Part shown: piece after piece, positions 17,289-27,799 of the stretch
Numbering within the stretch: position 1 is the stretch's first letter
Layout of the letters: each line of letters opens with the position of its first letter
Source of the DNA: Polynucleobacter sp. 73C-SIWE
GTDB lineage: Bacteria; Pseudomonadota; Gammaproteobacteria; Burkholderiales; Burkholderiaceae
Reading direction: 5' to 3'
Assembly: GCF_018882465.1 (NCBI RefSeq)
Contig: NZ_JACVOK010000001.1
Span: 310,001-374,000, forward strand
Length of the DNA: 64,000 nucleotides
Notes under the pieces: model-generated
Told to the model about the DNA's origin: nothing
Database searches by the model: none
The model's input: the letters and a program-made list of their open reading frames with translations, nothing else
Position numbers and translations under genes: made by a program

Positions 17289-17804
17289 ATGACTAGCTCT
17301 CACAATGACTTTGTAGGCGTACTCGAAGCGGACTTAAATGGTCAAGACCTTCGCATTGGTATTGTGCAAGCACGCTTTAATGAAGAACATTGCGTAGCCC
17401 TCACCAATGCCTGCATTGAGGAGCTCATCGCTTTAGGCGTTGCACAAGCTGACATCAAGCTGGTTACCGTACCCGGTGCACTGGAGATTCCATTTGCACT
17501 CCAAAAACTTGTTGAGACTGGCGAGTTTGATGGCTTAGTAGCTTTGGGTGCTGTGATCCGTGGTGAAACCTATCACTTTGAGCTTGTCTCAAATGAATGT
17601 GCTGCAGGCATTACTCGCATCTCGATTGACTCAGGTCTGCCAATCGCCAATGGCGTGTTGACCTGTGATAACGATGAGCAAGCGCAAGTGCGCGTAGAAG
17701 TCAAAGGCGCAGATTGTGCTAGAGCAGCAGTAGAAATGGCCAACCTGGCTTTAGCGCTTACCCCCGATATTGATATCGAAATCAACCCCAGCGAAGAAGA
17801 GTAA
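17289..17804 (+). CDS. ribH: 6,7-dimethyl-8-ribityllumazine synthase
   Basis: Joins the RibB product with the pyrimidine from RibD to form lumazine, the substrate of RibE. The protein has 171 residues. Family motifs are [14 protein letters not shown] near 57-70, the [12 protein letters not shown] region with catalytic His near residue 97, and a C-terminal acidic tail. It lies 30 bases after ribBA and 8 before nusB, the standard ribB-ribH-nusB order. Confidence 0.97.
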   Translation: MTSSHNDFVGVLEADLNGQDLRIGIVQARFNEEHCVALTNACIEELIALGVAQADIKLVTVPGALEIPFALQKLVETGEFDGLVALGAVIRGETYHFELVSNECAAGITRISIDSGLPIANGVLTCDNDEQAQVRVEVKGADCARAAVEMANLALALTPDIDIEINPSEEE

Positions 17805-17812
17805 TTATTCTC

Positions 17813-18325
17813 ATGCCTAAATCCAGCCTTACCTCTTCAAGCCCAACAGCAACAAAAGAAGTTAAGTCAGCAGCTCCCAAGCGCTCACTCACTCCGCGTC
17901 GTCGCGCCCGTGAATATGCCCTGCAAGGCGTATATCAAAGTCTCGTAGTTCGTCGCGCAGGTAGCTTGCCTAATAGCGCAGCGATTGCCAAACAATTGGC
18001 TGAAGATCCAGCGTTTCGTCGCTGCCAACTTGATTTATTTCAAGGGATCTTTGAAGGCGTCTTAGATCGCGCAGATGAACTAGAAGTACTCATCACACCA
18101 GCATTAGATCGTCCAATCAATGAACTCTCTCCTGTAGAGCATGCCGCACTTTTAATTGGTACTTATGAACTGGCTGCAGATCTTTCTGTGCCCTATAAAG
18201 TTGCAATTAATGAAGCGGTAGAGCTGGCTAAAACCTTTGGCGGTACTGATGGCCACAAGTATGTGAATGGTGTACTTGATCTACTGGCTCAAACATTACG
18301 TAGTGCTGAGACCAAAGCTGGCTAA
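17813..18325 (+). CDS. nusB: Transcription antitermination factor NusB
   Basis: RNA-binding factor that with NusE/S10 loads onto boxA of rRNA leaders to prevent premature termination. The protein has 170 residues. A Ser/Lys/Pro-rich disordered N-terminus (about 1-28) precedes the helical core, beginning with the typical RRRAREYALQGVYQ motif. The conserved VPYKVAINEAVELAKTFGG segment is near 127-145. Its 3' end faces trmB across 29 bases with no strong terminator seen. Confidence 0.96.
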   Translation: MPKSSLTSSSPTATKEVKSAAPKRSLTPRRRAREYALQGVYQSLVVRRAGSLPNSAAIAKQLAEDPAFRRCQLDLFQGIFEGVLDRADELEVLITPALDRPINELSPVEHAALLIGTYELAADLSVPYKVAINEAVELAKTFGGTDGHKYVNGVLDLLAQTLRSAETKAG

Positions 18326-18354
18326 ATCCCGTAGCACCATTAACCCGCTAAGGC

Positions 18355-19161
18355 TTACTTTTTCTGGTAAACCAAATCCCAGACACCATGCCCTAGCTTG
18401 ATACCCCGTGTCTCAAACTTGGTAATGGGTCGATAAGATGGTCTTTCAACATAGCCTAAATGCTCTGAACTCAGTTGCTCAAGAGACGGCTTAAATTCAT
18501 TCACAGTTTCACCTGACTTGGCAGCTTCTTCACTGGAAAATGTTTCTACCTTAATTCTATTAGCCGAAGTATTTTGTAAAGTAGTTTCGGCATTCAAAAC
18601 CAAGAGCATCTGCTCTGCATAGTTATGCCAATCAGTTGCCAGATGAAGATAGGCACCTGGCTTTAATTTGGATACTAATAACTTCACAAATGGAGATTGA
18701 ATCAGGCGACGCTTGTGATGACGCTTCTTGTGCCAAGGATCTGCAAAATAAATGTGAATGCCATCCAAGGAGTTTAGTGCAATCATTTTTTCCAATACCT
18801 CAACGGCATCGTGACGTATGAGACGCAAATTACTAAGGTTATTTTCACCAATGAGTTTAAGGAGTGCGCCCACACCTGGTGTATGAACCTCAATCGCCAG
18901 AAAGTCATCTTGACTACGAAGAGCTGCAATCTTGGCAGTGGTTTCACCCATGCCAAATCCAATTTCCAAAATCTTGGGATTGGTAGATCCTTGAAATGCT
19001 GCGACCAAATCTAAAGCTTGCTCCTGAAAGGGGATCAGGTATTGAGGGCCCAGCTCATCTAGAGCGCGCTGCTGTCCTCCAGTTGTTCGTCCAGCCCTTA
19101 GGACAAAGGAGCGAATGCGCTCAAAACGTTTCTCTGATTTTTGTGACTCTGATTGCGTCAA
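18355..19161 (-). CDS. trmB: tRNA (guanine-N7-)-methyltransferase
   Basis: Methylates G46 in the variable loop of tRNAs using S-adenosylmethionine. The protein has 268 residues. The SAM-binding motif EIGFGMGET is near 66-74. The family signature [15 protein letters not shown] lies near 139-153, with the catalytic Asp in DPW. The conserved T-x-F-E-x-R-G motif near the C-terminus ([11 protein letters not shown]) is present. One base separates its start from the stop of the epimerase gene upstream. Confidence 0.95.
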   Translation of the reverse strand: MTQSESQKSEKRFERIRSFVLRAGRTTGGQQRALDELGPQYLIPFQEQALDLVAAFQGSTNPKILEIGFGMGETTAKIAALRSQDDFLAIEVHTPGVGALLKLIGENNLSNLRLIRHDAVEVLEKMIALNSLDGIHIYFADPWHKKRHHKRRLIQSPFVKLLVSKLKPGAYLHLATDWHNYAEQMLLVLNAETTLQNTSANRIKVETFSSEEAAKSGETVNEFKPSLEQLSSEHLGYVERPSYRPITKFETRGIKLGHGVWDLVYQKK

Positions 19162-19162
19162 C

Positions 19163-20098
19163 TTAAGCTACGACTTTCTTAAAGTAAGCAATCGTCTCTT
19201 TCAGGCCATCCTCTAGATTGACCTTAGGCTGCCAACCTAACTTTGCCTTGGCTAGCTCAATATTGGGTTGGCGCTGCTTCGGATCGTCTGATGGCAGTGG
19301 TTGATGAATAATTTTTGATTTGCTTCCCGAGAGTTTGAGCACTGTTTCGGCTAACTGCAACATCGTGAACTCACCGGGATTACCAATATTGACTGGCCCA
19401 GTAAATCCCTGCTCCGAGTTCATCATTTTAACCATGGCATCAATCAAGTCATCGACATAGCAAAAACTTCGGGTCTGCTGGCCATCGCCATAGATTGTGA
19501 TGTCTTTACCCTGCAAAGCCTGCACAATGAAGTTACTCACTACACGCCCATCATTGGGATGCATACGAGGACCATAGGTATTAAAGATGCGAACCACTTT
19601 GATATCTAAATTGTGCTGACGGTTGTAATCAAAAAAGAGGGTTTCAGCACAGCGCTTACCTTCGTCATAACAAGAGCGAATGCCAATTGGGTTTACCTTG
19701 CCCCAATAACTCTCTGGCTGAGGGTGCACCTCTGGATCTCCATACACCTCACTCGTAGAGGCCTGCAAGATGCGTGCTCTAGTTCTTTTAGCAAGGCCAA
19801 GCATATTAATTGCGCCATGCACACTGGTCTTGGTAGTTTGTACGGGATCGTATTGGTAATGCACTGGTGATGCTGGGCAAGCTAAGTTATAGATTTGATT
19901 GGTTTCTACATAGAGTGGAAAGGTCACATCATGACGCATGAGTTCTAAACGGGGGTTAGGCAATAAATGAGCCAAGTTCTCTTTGGAACCAGTGAAGTAG
20001 TTATCTACTACTAAAATATCATTACCCTCTTTTAAGAGTTTCTCGGTTAAGTGAGAGCCTAAGAAACCAGCGCCACCAGTGATGAGGATTTTGTTCAT
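19163..20098 (-). CDS. uxs: UDP-glucuronate decarboxylase
   Basis: Extended SDR enzyme of 311 residues, most like UDP-glucuronic acid decarboxylases that make UDP-xylose. The NAD-binding motif is GGAGFLG at 8-14. The catalytic Tyr-x3-Lys appears as YDEGK. Hallmarks of the decarboxylase group are [15 protein letters not shown] (about 72-86) and the [10 protein letters not shown](H)PNDGRV segment. UDP-glucose dehydrogenase is not in the window, so the UDP-glucuronate must be made elsewhere. The product could go to the glycosyltransferases at 27-34 kb, but the gene is separated from them by uppP, the TolC-like gene and the rfb genes. Confidence 0.82.
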   Translation of the reverse strand: MNKILITGGAGFLGSHLTEKLLKEGNDILVVDNYFTGSKENLAHLLPNPRLELMRHDVTFPLYVETNQIYNLACPASPVHYQYDPVQTTKTSVHGAINMLGLAKRTRARILQASTSEVYGDPEVHPQPESYWGKVNPIGIRSCYDEGKRCAETLFFDYNRQHNLDIKVVRIFNTYGPRMHPNDGRVVSNFIVQALQGKDITIYGDGQQTRSFCYVDDLIDAMVKMMNSEQGFTGPVNIGNPGEFTMLQLAETVLKLSGSKSKIIHQPLPSDDPKQRQPNIELAKAKLGWQPKVNLEDGLKETIAYFKKVVA

Positions 20099-20134
20099 AG
20101 TGAATCTTTTTTAAATGAAGAGTTGGTATTGAAA

Positions 20135-20593
20135 TTAATAATGTTTAGGAGAATTCCACCCTGCTGAGCGGTATGCATAAACCACTTCGGCGAGCACAAT
20201 CGATAAGGATGTCATAAAGGATATCAGACCCAATACAAAGGTCCAGATGACGTACGTTGTTTGTAGAGAGCGGACTGCGCCAGCCTGAAAGAAAAAGAGC
20301 TCCAGCACAGTCAGAGAGATAAAGACCCCACTTAGGACAACGAAAAAAATAGCTGCCGTACATAGGCGGCCACGGGTCTTCGCTTCATCTGCCTCCTTAC
20401 GCATGTATTGAATAGTTTCTTCATCCTTGACATCACCCCGGTGAATTGCCTGTTTTATGGCTCGCATACGATCAACAGACCGGGCAAGACGTGTTGAAAT
20501 TGCATTCACTAAGGTAGCTACTGCGGTTAGCAAAAAGACTGGGGCCAGTGCTAACTGAATATTATTAGTAATTGCGTCAATCGATGAATCCAT
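20135..20593 (-). CDS. DUF2721 family membrane protein
   Basis: Membrane protein of 152 residues of unknown function. Hydrophobic segments lie at about 13-33, 78-100 and 110-135. The first is followed by a conserved basic loop (ISTRLARSVDRMRAIKQ) typical of DUF2721 proteins. The ATG at 20593 is preceded by GGAG six bases upstream, so I prefer it to an ATG 15 codons earlier that would overlap uppP. It lies between uppP and the decarboxylase gene on the same strand. No function can be assigned from the sequence. Confidence 0.8.
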   Translation of the reverse strand: MDSSIDAITNNIQLALAPVFLLTAVATLVNAISTRLARSVDRMRAIKQAIHRGDVKDEETIQYMRKEADEAKTRGRLCTAAIFFVVLSGVFISLTVLELFFFQAGAVRSLQTTYVIWTFVLGLISFMTSLSIVLAEVVYAYRSAGWNSPKHY

Positions 20594-20625
20594 CTTTAGC
20601 TCCGTATTCTGAATATTTTTTATTG

Positions 20626-21477
20626 TTAATATGACCAAGCAATCAAGCCGGTGTATGCAGTAATCAAGACTAAAAGTCCAAAGGCAATGCGGTACCAGGC
20701 AAATGGAATGAAGTTATGGTGAGCGACATAATGAATTAACCAGCGCACGCATATAAATGCAGAGATGAAGGCGGCTATAAAACCAATGATAATTGCTAAG
20801 CCAAATTCACCAGAGATCGCCACGGGATTTTTCCAAAGCTTTAATAACTCGTAAGCCGTTGCACCGCCGATAACAGGGATAGCCAGGAAGAAAGAGAATT
20901 CGGTGGCCACCGTACGTGGCAAGCCAAATAACATTCCACCAATAATGGTTGCACCTGAACGCGAAGTGCCAGGAATTAATGCAGCGCACTGCGCTAACCC
21001 AACCTTAAACGCATCTAATGATGAAAGATCATCCACAGAATGAATATGACTCTTTGCTAGGCTCGCTCTTTCTTGACGACGCTCTGCCCAAAAAATAATG
21101 AGAGCGCCAACAATGAAAGCACTCGCTACCGGAATCGGGGCAAAAAGAACCGCCTTAATATATTTTCCAAATAAGAATGCCAAGCCCATCGCAGGAATTG
21201 AGGCAATCAGAAGATTGAAGACAAAGCGGCGAGAATTTGAGCTACTGGTAAAGGATAGGGCAACCTTCAAAAGCTTTTCCCGAAACTCCCAGCAGACGGC
21301 CAAAATCGCGCCAAACTGAATAATGACCTCAAAGGCCTTGCCCCGCTCATCATTAAAATTTAATAAGTCGCCAACTAAAATCAGGTGGCCAGTACTGGAG
21401 ATCGGCAAAAATTCGGTTAAGCCCTCCACCACCCCCAGAATGACTGCCTTGAGTAACAAATATAGATCCATCCGCAA
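20626..21477 (-). CDS. uppP: Undecaprenyl-diphosphatase
   Basis: Integral membrane phosphatase that recycles undecaprenyl pyrophosphate, the lipid carrier for peptidoglycan and glycan synthesis; high levels give bacitracin resistance (BacA). The protein has 283 residues with about eight hydrophobic segments. The catalytic motifs are [14 protein letters not shown] near 19-32 and [10 protein letters not shown] near 167-176. It is divergent from the TolC-like gene, 113 bases away. Confidence 0.97.
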   Translation of the reverse strand: MRMDLYLLLKAVILGVVEGLTEFLPISSTGHLILVGDLLNFNDERGKAFEVIIQFGAILAVCWEFREKLLKVALSFTSSSNSRRFVFNLLIASIPAMGLAFLFGKYIKAVLFAPIPVASAFIVGALIIFWAERRQERASLAKSHIHSVDDLSSLDAFKVGLAQCAALIPGTSRSGATIIGGMLFGLPRTVATEFSFFLAIPVIGGATAYELLKLWKNPVAISGEFGLAIIIGFIAAFISAFICVRWLIHYVAHHNFIPFAWYRIAFGLLVLITAYTGLIAWSY

Positions 21478-21590
21478 ATTTTATAGGCATCCCTATATAT
21501 CCCCGAGTATTTGGCAAAATGGCCCCTAAACAGGCATTCCTGATAAATTAGCCTTAAACTGCATGGCATATTGAACAGTATCCGAATTAG

Positions 21591-23216
21591 ATGACCAAAG
21601 CCCGCTTTAAACGCTCTCAGATAACCACAATTGGTTTAATCCTGAGCCAGGCGTTCGGCTTCATTTCTTGCGCTACAAGCGTTTTTGCCCAAAGTGCAAA
21701 CGAGGCCGTAAGGCCTGCGTTACCAACTCCAATGACCGCCTCCTCGCTCATTGGTTTAGAGCAACCACCTCAGTTTGTAATGCCTCCAACAAAGGCGGCA
21801 CTTCCAAATACCTCAGCACCCTCAAATGTGACAGGGAATAAGGCAGGCGATGCAAAAGGACAGTTAGCTGACTTAATTCAGCTATATCAAGAGGCAGCTT
21901 TTAGTGACCCAGTATTAAATGCAGCACGCTTTAACTATCAAGCTAGCAAAGAACTGTATTGGCAGGGTCTTTCTCTGCTACTTCCTCAAGCAAATGCCAC
22001 TCCAACTGGTACCCGCTACTTCCAACATGGAGCCAGCAACACGGCAGTATCCAGCTTACCGGGTAACTCGCGCGTATTTGATCAAAAGAGCTATACCGTC
22101 ACCTTAACGCAACCAGTATTTAACGTGAGCGCCCTTGAGGCTTTCAAGCAAGGTGATCTCAATACCAAAATTGCAGACATGCGCTTCTATTTAGCGCAGC
22201 AAGATTTAATCATTCGGGTTTCTCAGGCCTATTTTGACGCGCTCACTAGTCAAGACAATGTTGAGCTATATCGCAATAAAAAAGGTTTGATCAAACAGCA
22301 ACTTGATATTGCCCAAGCAAAGTTTGATGCAGGACTAGCGACTATTGTTGATGTCAACACAGCACAGGCCGCCTTGGATCTTGCAAACTCCCAAGAAATT
22401 GCTGCGCAAGCCGATTTGATCGTGAAGCGCGGAGTATTAGAGCAATTAGTAGGGCATCCAGTAGGCCCTCTTAAGCCTTTGGTGAAGGAAGCCAAAATTG
22501 ATGGCGTACTGAAGGATCCTCGCTCTAAAAATAAAGATGCTAAAGGCGTTCCGCTTGCCGAATCAGTAAATCCGCAATTACCACCGGGTCAAACTTTAGA
22601 TGATTGGATTAATCAAGCGGAAGCCGCAAACTTTAGCGTGCTAGCTGGGCAGCTCACTGTCAGTTTGGCTGAGAGCACTTATCGAGCAGCGCAGGCGCTA
22701 AATTACCCCTCAGTAAACTTTGTTGGTACAAGTGGCTATAACACTTCAAATGGAACGCCGAATAGCTACACACCAACTAATACGAATGTTTACAACAATA
22801 CTATCGCTTTACAAATGACTATTCCACTGGTATCGGGTGGATTTAGCACTTCAGTCATTCGTCAAAATGCTGCGCTAGTAGATCAAGCAAAAGCAAACTA
22901 TGACAATGCACGGCGTACTGCAGCTCAAAATACGCGCTCTGCATTTACAGGATTTTATGGCGGGCTAGCAAGCGTTAAAGCATTTGAAGCAGCAGAACGT
23001 TCCTCAAGTTCTGCTCTTGAATCTAGCAAACTCGGATTTCAGGTTGGTACCTTAATTAATATTGATGTTTTGATTGCTTTAGATACTCTGATCACTACTA
23101 GATCACAGCTACAGCAAGCACGTTACAACACTATTCTCAATGCAATTAAGCTAAAAGCACATGCCGCTGCATTAACTGATGAAGATCTGATTTCGATTAA
23201 TAGCCTACTACGCTAA
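21591..23216 (+). CDS. TolC family outer-membrane efflux channel
   Basis: Outer-membrane factor for type I secretion or multidrug efflux, 541 residues. A signal peptide ends near Ala33 (TSVFA before QSANE). After a Pro/Thr/Asn-rich segment (about 40-85) come two outer-membrane efflux protein repeats, about 90-290 and 335-535. Each has long Ala/Gln-rich helices and a strand region. No inner-membrane pump or adaptor gene is adjacent, so the substrate is unknown; it may be the general TolC. Its 3' end overlaps that of waaC on the opposite strand by nine bases. Confidence 0.88.
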   Translation: MTKARFKRSQITTIGLILSQAFGFISCATSVFAQSANEAVRPALPTPMTASSLIGLEQPPQFVMPPTKAALPNTSAPSNVTGNKAGDAKGQLADLIQLYQEAAFSDPVLNAARFNYQASKELYWQGLSLLLPQANATPTGTRYFQHGASNTAVSSLPGNSRVFDQKSYTVTLTQPVFNVSALEAFKQGDLNTKIADMRFYLAQQDLIIRVSQAYFDALTSQDNVELYRNKKGLIKQQLDIAQAKFDAGLATIVDVNTAQAALDLANSQEIAAQADLIVKRGVLEQLVGHPVGPLKPLVKEAKIDGVLKDPRSKNKDAKGVPLAESVNPQLPPGQTLDDWINQAEAANFSVLAGQLTVSLAESTYRAAQALNYPSVNFVGTSGYNTSNGTPNSYTPTNTNVYNNTIALQMTIPLVSGGFSTSVIRQNAALVDQAKANYDNARRTAAQNTRSAFTGFYGGLASVKAFEAAERSSSSALESSKLGFQVGTLINIDVLIALDTLITTRSQLQQARYNTILNAIKLKAHAAALTDEDLISINSLLR

Positions 23217-24242
23217 TAGCTCGAAGGAGGCTTTAATAACCTCCGCCGCACTAGGCGGTGCTTGCATGTCCCCTAAATTGCGAATATGTTCTGACCAATA
23301 GCCCTCAGTTTTCCACTGGGGTGAATCGCAATAAATCTCCACCGTAGGCCTTCCTAAGACTGCCGCTAGATGAGTCAAGCCAGTATCGACACCCACAGTA
23401 AGTGCGGCACCTGCAATCACTGAGAATGCCTCTTCGATTGAAAATGCAGCGGGAACGATTGCCCCAGGAATTTGACTGGCTAGCTCAAAGCTAATCCATT
23501 TTTCAGATGGGCTACCCCATGGGAAAACCGGCTGATATCCCCGCTGAGCAAGTGCTTTTCCTAAAGCAACCCAGTTCTCATTAGCCCAACGCTTTGCCTC
23601 TCTGGCGGTTGAATGAAAACAAAGCACATAGGGTTTTTGTAATTCTGGAAGCGTCTTTTCAGACAAGCTCTGAAGAAACTGTTGAGGATAAAACTGAGGG
23701 GCAGTAGAGCGCTGAACTAGAGGCCAATCTAATGCAGCGCACATCACCCGACGGGAACGATCAACCGCATGGCAATCAATGGGAACCTGAACACACCGAC
23801 TATAGAAAAATCTAGCGAGTGGCTCATAGCCAGAGTACTGGGTAGCATTGGCTAAGCCTGCGATAACAGCGCCGGGATTTTTCTTAGCAAGAAAGCACAC
23901 TAGGGCAGATTTCAGCAAGCCCTGAGTTTCAATCACGATGTCGTAAGAAGATTCTTGAAGCCTCTTCTGAAAAGAAAACAACTCTTTCCAGGAGTTAAGA
24001 CTCAATATCTTTTTTTTCCAACGGCGTAAACCAAAAGGAATGATGTGATCAATACCTTTAAAACTATCTCTACTTAATAGAGGTTCTAGAAGATGCACAT
24101 AGCCATCTTCTACCACCCAATCAATTTGGGCATTTGGTAAACGAGTACGCAAATCCCAAACTAGCGGTAAATTGTGCAGAATGTCCCCAAGCGAGGATAG
24201 CTTTACCAATAATATTTTAGGGGATGAACTCTGAATAGCCAT
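23208..24242 (-). CDS. waaC: Lipopolysaccharide heptosyltransferase I
   Basis: GT9 family enzyme adding the first L-glycero-D-manno-heptose to KDO of lipid A-KDO. The protein has 344 residues from the ATG at 24242, which overlaps the rfbC stop by one base (TAATG). The N-terminal motif ILLVKLSSLGDILHNLP is diagnostic of WaaC/WaaF. The C-terminal GVDTGLTHLAAVLGRPTVEIYCDS segment binds the ADP-heptose. It is the last gene of the rfbB-rfbD-rfbA-rfbC-waaC run, which ties rhamnose supply to the LPS core. Confidence 0.9.
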   Translation of the reverse strand: MAIQSSSPKILLVKLSSLGDILHNLPLVWDLRTRLPNAQIDWVVEDGYVHLLEPLLSRDSFKGIDHIIPFGLRRWKKKILSLNSWKELFSFQKRLQESSYDIVIETQGLLKSALVCFLAKKNPGAVIAGLANATQYSGYEPLARFFYSRCVQVPIDCHAVDRSRRVMCAALDWPLVQRSTAPQFYPQQFLQSLSEKTLPELQKPYVLCFHSTAREAKRWANENWVALGKALAQRGYQPVFPWGSPSEKWISFELASQIPGAIVPAAFSIEEAFSVIAGAALTVGVDTGLTHLAAVLGRPTVEIYCDSPQWKTEGYWSEHIRNLGDMQAPPSAAEVIKASFELLA

Positions 24243-24808
24243 TAAAACTTTGGCGCTTTTTCCCAAGAGAGGCCGGCCAAATCTTTGGCATTCATATTAG
24301 GTGCAATACCGGCTGGCAAGGGCCACTCTATCCCTACAGTTGGATCATTCCAAGCAAGGCAGGCTTCACTTTGCGGATGATAGTAATTGGTTGTTTTATA
24401 TAAAAACTCAGCGGTGTCTGAGAGAACTAAAAAGCCATGAGCCAATTTTGGCGGAATCCATAATTGCTGATGATTTTCAGCGCTCAGCTCAAGGCCTACC
24501 CACTTACCATACGTTGGTGAATCTTTGCGAATATCGACGACCACATCAAAAACACTTCCTGCCACTACTCTCACCAACTTACCCTGAATTTTCTCTAACT
24601 GATAGTGCAAACCACGCAAAGTCCATTGACGAGAGAATGAGTGATTGTCTTGTACAAACTCAACATCTAAGTCTGTGGTAACTGCAAAATCAGCCGCATT
24701 AAAAGATTCTGTAAACCAGCCGCGTTCATCGCCAAATACTTTTGGCTCAATCACCAATACATCATGAATTGCTGTAGGTGTTATCCGCAGATTGGCAGGC
24801 GTACTCAT
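24242..24808 (-). CDS. rfbC: dTDP-4-dehydrorhamnose 3,5-epimerase
   Basis: Third enzyme of the dTDP-L-rhamnose pathway, epimerising C3 and C5 of the 4-keto sugar. The protein has 188 residues and a cupin fold. Family motifs are [16 protein letters not shown] near the N-terminus and [20 protein letters not shown] near 51-70, where the catalytic His and substrate-binding Arg lie. The start overlaps the rfbA stop by four bases (ATGA). Confidence 0.96.
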   Translation of the reverse strand: MSTPANLRITPTAIHDVLVIEPKVFGDERGWFTESFNAADFAVTTDLDVEFVQDNHSFSRQWTLRGLHYQLEKIQGKLVRVVAGSVFDVVVDIRKDSPTYGKWVGLELSAENHQQLWIPPKLAHGFLVLSDTAEFLYKTTNYYHPQSEACLAWNDPTVGIEWPLPAGIAPNMNAKDLAGLSWEKAPKF

Positions 24809-25734
24809 TTATTTACCTTCTTTGTAGAGAAGGATATTGGCTGGGCAGAACTATTGAGCTCATTCAGAATTTTGTTCAAGTACTGACCATAACTATTCTT
24901 ACTTAATTGAGCGGCAACTTTTTGTACTACTTCAGCACTAATCCAGCCCTGACGATAGGCGATCTCTTCAGGACAAGCTACCATCAAGCCTTGGCGCTTT
25001 TGCAGTGTCGCAATAAATCCAGCGGCATCCAATAAAGAATCATGTGTGCCGGTATCTAGCCAAGCAAAACCACGCCCCATAATTTCTACACTAAGTTCAT
25101 TCTTATCCAAGTAGGCACGGTTGACATCAGTAATTTCGAATTCACCACGAGCGCTTGGCTTAATAGAGGCTGCGATATCACACACTTGATTATCATAAAA
25201 ATACAGGCCAGTTACTGCGTAATTACTTCTAGGCTGCTTAGGCTTCTCTTCAATCGAAAGGGCTCTGTAATCCTTATCAAACTCTACAACACCATAGCGC
25301 TCGGGATCATTCACGTGATAGGCAAAAACAGTAGCACCCAAACTACGATCGTGCGCACTATTCAGTTGATCGACTAACTCATGGCCATAAAAAATATTAT
25401 CGCCGAGTACTAAAGCGCTCGGATTATTACCAACAAAGTGCTTGCCTAAAGTAAATGCTTGTGCCAAACCATCCGGAGAGGGCTGCACACAGTATTCAAT
25501 ATTGAGACCCCATTGCGACCCATCACCTAGCAATTCAGAAAAACGAGGGGTGTCATGAGGCGTAGAAATGAGCAAAATATCGCGAATGCCAGCGAGCATC
25601 AAAGTACTCAGTGGGTAATAGACCATGGGCTTGTCGTAGACCGGCATCAGCTGCTTCGAGACGGCTTGGGTAACCGGATATAAACGCGTGCCTGATCCGC
25701 CAGCCAAAATAATACCCTTACGATTTACTGCCAT
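24805..25734 (-). CDS. rfbA: Glucose-1-phosphate thymidylyltransferase
   Basis: First enzyme of the dTDP-L-rhamnose pathway, joining dTTP and glucose 1-phosphate. From the ATG at 25734 the protein has 309 residues. An in-frame ATG 23 codons earlier would run into rfbD and is unlikely. The nucleotidyltransferase signature [11 protein letters not shown] begins at about residue 10, with the lysine of [11 protein letters not shown] after it. The LGDNIFYG metal motif follows near 108. A Ser/Lys-rich C-terminal tail is slightly longer than usual. Confidence 0.96.
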   Translation of the reverse strand: MAVNRKGIILAGGSGTRLYPVTQAVSKQLMPVYDKPMVYYPLSTLMLAGIRDILLISTPHDTPRFSELLGDGSQWGLNIEYCVQPSPDGLAQAFTLGKHFVGNNPSALVLGDNIFYGHELVDQLNSAHDRSLGATVFAYHVNDPERYGVVEFDKDYRALSIEEKPKQPRSNYAVTGLYFYDNQVCDIAASIKPSARGEFEITDVNRAYLDKNELSVEIMGRGFAWLDTGTHDSLLDAAGFIATLQKRQGLMVACPEEIAYRQGWISAEVVQKVAAQLSKNSYGQYLNKILNELNSSAQPISFSTKKVNK

Positions 25735-25745
25735 ACATTCAACCC

Positions 25746-26699
25746 CTAAATAAGTCCATCTCTTGCAAGTCCAGCAACATAAGTCTGAACTTCTTTTGTC
25801 CAAGCCTTATTCCAATGCTGCAATTTTGACATATCACCATCTTCTTCTAGGGCTAAGCGGAATTTGGAGTTATCCAGACATGAATTAGCTGGTCTAGGGG
25901 CTGCTGCTGGGTATTGTGCGGCTAGGATCGACTGAATGTCTTGTGGTTTCAACTTGAGAGCAATATTGGCATCCAGTGCTGCCTGCGCAGCTAGAACGGC
26001 GAGTTCATACCAGCTGGTTTTCCCAGATGGAACCGCATGATAAATCCCTGAGGTGAATTTTCTGAGACCAGCTTGTGAATCCAAAACTAAATCCAAGCTC
26101 ACTTGGGCTAGCCAGTCAGTATTCGTTGGCACGCCATATTGATCACAAATCACTTTCAGCTCTTCGCGCTCTTTGGCTAGACGCAATATGGTCCTAATAA
26201 AGTTAGCACCATCACCATATACCCAGCTCGTTCGAAAGATGGCGTATTGACCAGAAGAGCAATTAGTAAAGACTTTTTCGATAGCCTCTTCACCTGCAGC
26301 TTTGCTCTTACCGTAAGCACTTAATGGTCTACGCTGGTCGCCTTCAATGTATGGCCCTTCTTTTTGACCATCAAACACATAGTCTGTTGAGTAGTGCAGG
26401 AGAGTACTACCGTGTTTTGTGGCATATTGCGCCATCATCTCAGGAGCAGCGGCATTGATTGCATATGCCAGTTCAGATTCAGCCTCCGCTTTATCCACAG
26501 CCGTATAGGCAGCAGCATTAATCATGAGATCTGGCTGAGACACCTTCAGAAGATTGCTTAAAGCGATGGCATTACTTAAGTCGCATTGATTGCGGCCAAT
26601 ATATTGAACACGAGTATTAAGAGAAAGTGCTATCTTCGGAATAAGATTCTGAAATGCCTTACCCAGTTGACCATCCTTACCAAATACGAGGATATTCAT
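25746..26699 (-). CDS. rfbD: dTDP-4-dehydrorhamnose reductase
   Basis: Last enzyme of dTDP-L-rhamnose synthesis, reducing the C4 keto group with NADPH. From the ATG at 26699 the protein has 317 residues and begins with the Rossmann motif [14 protein letters not shown]. The catalytic Tyr/Lys appear in YGKSKAAGE near 129-137. [15 protein letters not shown] is another strong family signature. Seventeen bases separate it from rfbB and eleven from rfbA. Confidence 0.95.
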   Translation of the reverse strand: MNILVFGKDGQLGKAFQNLIPKIALSLNTRVQYIGRNQCDLSNAIALSNLLKVSQPDLMINAAAYTAVDKAEAESELAYAINAAAPEMMAQYATKHGSTLLHYSTDYVFDGQKEGPYIEGDQRRPLSAYGKSKAAGEEAIEKVFTNCSSGQYAIFRTSWVYGDGANFIRTILRLAKEREELKVICDQYGVPTNTDWLAQVSLDLVLDSQAGLRKFTSGIYHAVPSGKTSWYELAVLAAQAALDANIALKLKPQDIQSILAAQYPAAAPRPANSCLDNSKFRLALEEDGDMSKLQHWNKAWTKEVQTYVAGLARDGLI

Positions 26700-26716
26700 G
26701 TGTGCTTTATTAAAGT

Positions 26717-27775
26717 CTAGTTGTACTGCTTTTGCAACCAGTCGCGATAGGAGCCGCTGACTACGCCCTCGATCCAAACTGGATTATCTAAATACCATTG
26801 CACTGTCTTGCGAATGCCGGTATCAAATGTTTCGGCAGGATGCCAACCAAGCTCACGCTCTACTTTGCTCGCATCAATCGCATAACGACGATCATGTCCA
26901 GGGCGATCCTTTACAAAAGTAATTTGCTCGGCATAAGACTTTCCATCGGTGCGAGGCTTAAGCTCATCCAAAATGCGGCAAATTGTTTTGACTACATCCA
27001 AATTCGCCTTTTCATTCCAGCCGCCGATGTTATAGGTCTCACCTAATTTTCCGTTGGCCAAGACTTCACGAATCGCAGAGCAATGATCGCCTACATAGAG
27101 CCAATCACGAATCTGCTGACCATCGCCATAGATAGGTAAGGGCTTGCCATTCAAGGCATTGAGAATCACCAATGGAATTAATTTCTCAGGAAAGTGATAA
27201 GGGCCGTAGTTATTCGAGCAATTGGTTGTCACGACTGGAAAGTCATAAGTATGAAACCAAGCGCGGACCAGATGATCAGAGGCTGCCTTAGAGGCCGAGT
27301 ATGGACTATTAGGCTCATAGGAATTGATCTCAGTAAATGCGGGATCACTTGCAGATAGAGAACCATAAACTTCATCAGTTGAGACATGATGAAAGCGAAA
27401 TGTTTCTTTTGCATTGCCCTGAAGAGTATTCCAATATTCACGAGCGCACTCCAATAAATTAAAGGTGCCGACAATATTGGTTTGCACAAACTCAGCTGGG
27501 CCATGAATAGAGCGGTCTACATGACTTTCGGCAGCGAAATTGATGATGGCGCGGGGTTGATGCTCTTTTAGTAATTTAGTAACTAACTCTTTATCACCAA
27601 TATCGCCATGAACAAACATATGACGGGAATCATTTTTTAGAGAGTCTAGGGTGGCTAAATTACCTGCATAGGTTAACTTATCTAAATTAACAATACCTTC
27701 AGCACTTGAACTAGATAGCCAATCTAATACAAAATTACCGCCAATAAATCCTGCGCCACCTGTCACTAATATCAT
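26717..27775 (-). CDS. rfbB: dTDP-glucose 4,6-dehydratase
   Basis: Second step of dTDP-L-rhamnose synthesis, forming dTDP-4-keto-6-deoxyglucose. The protein has 352 residues. The NAD-binding motif [12 protein letters not shown] starts at residue 5. AESHVDRSI near 83-91 and the catalytic [11 protein letters not shown] near 162 are present, as is the HVSTDEVYG signature. It is the first gene of the rfbB-D-A-C-waaC unit, following a glycosyltransferase gene 24 bases upstream. Confidence 0.97.
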   Translation of the reverse strand: MILVTGGAGFIGGNFVLDWLSSSSAEGIVNLDKLTYAGNLATLDSLKNDSRHMFVHGDIGDKELVTKLLKEHQPRAIINFAAESHVDRSIHGPAEFVQTNIVGTFNLLECAREYWNTLQGNAKETFRFHHVSTDEVYGSLSASDPAFTEINSYEPNSPYSASKAASDHLVRAWFHTYDFPVVTTNCSNNYGPYHFPEKLIPLVILNALNGKPLPIYGDGQQIRDWLYVGDHCSAIREVLANGKLGETYNIGGWNEKANLDVVKTICRILDELKPRTDGKSYAEQITFVKDRPGHDRRYAIDASKVERELGWHPAETFDTGIRKTVQWYLDNPVWIEGVVSGSYRDWLQKQYN

Positions 27776-27799
27776 GTAATCGATCTACCGAATATGCAC

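Noticed and set aside
24301..24681. 126-codon ORF antisense to rfbC
   Set aside because: It lies wholly opposite a well-conserved gene and its translation looks like shadow sequence.
26491..26499. Second TTATCCACA (DnaA box)
   Set aside because: It is inside the rfbD coding sequence and explained by conserved codons.
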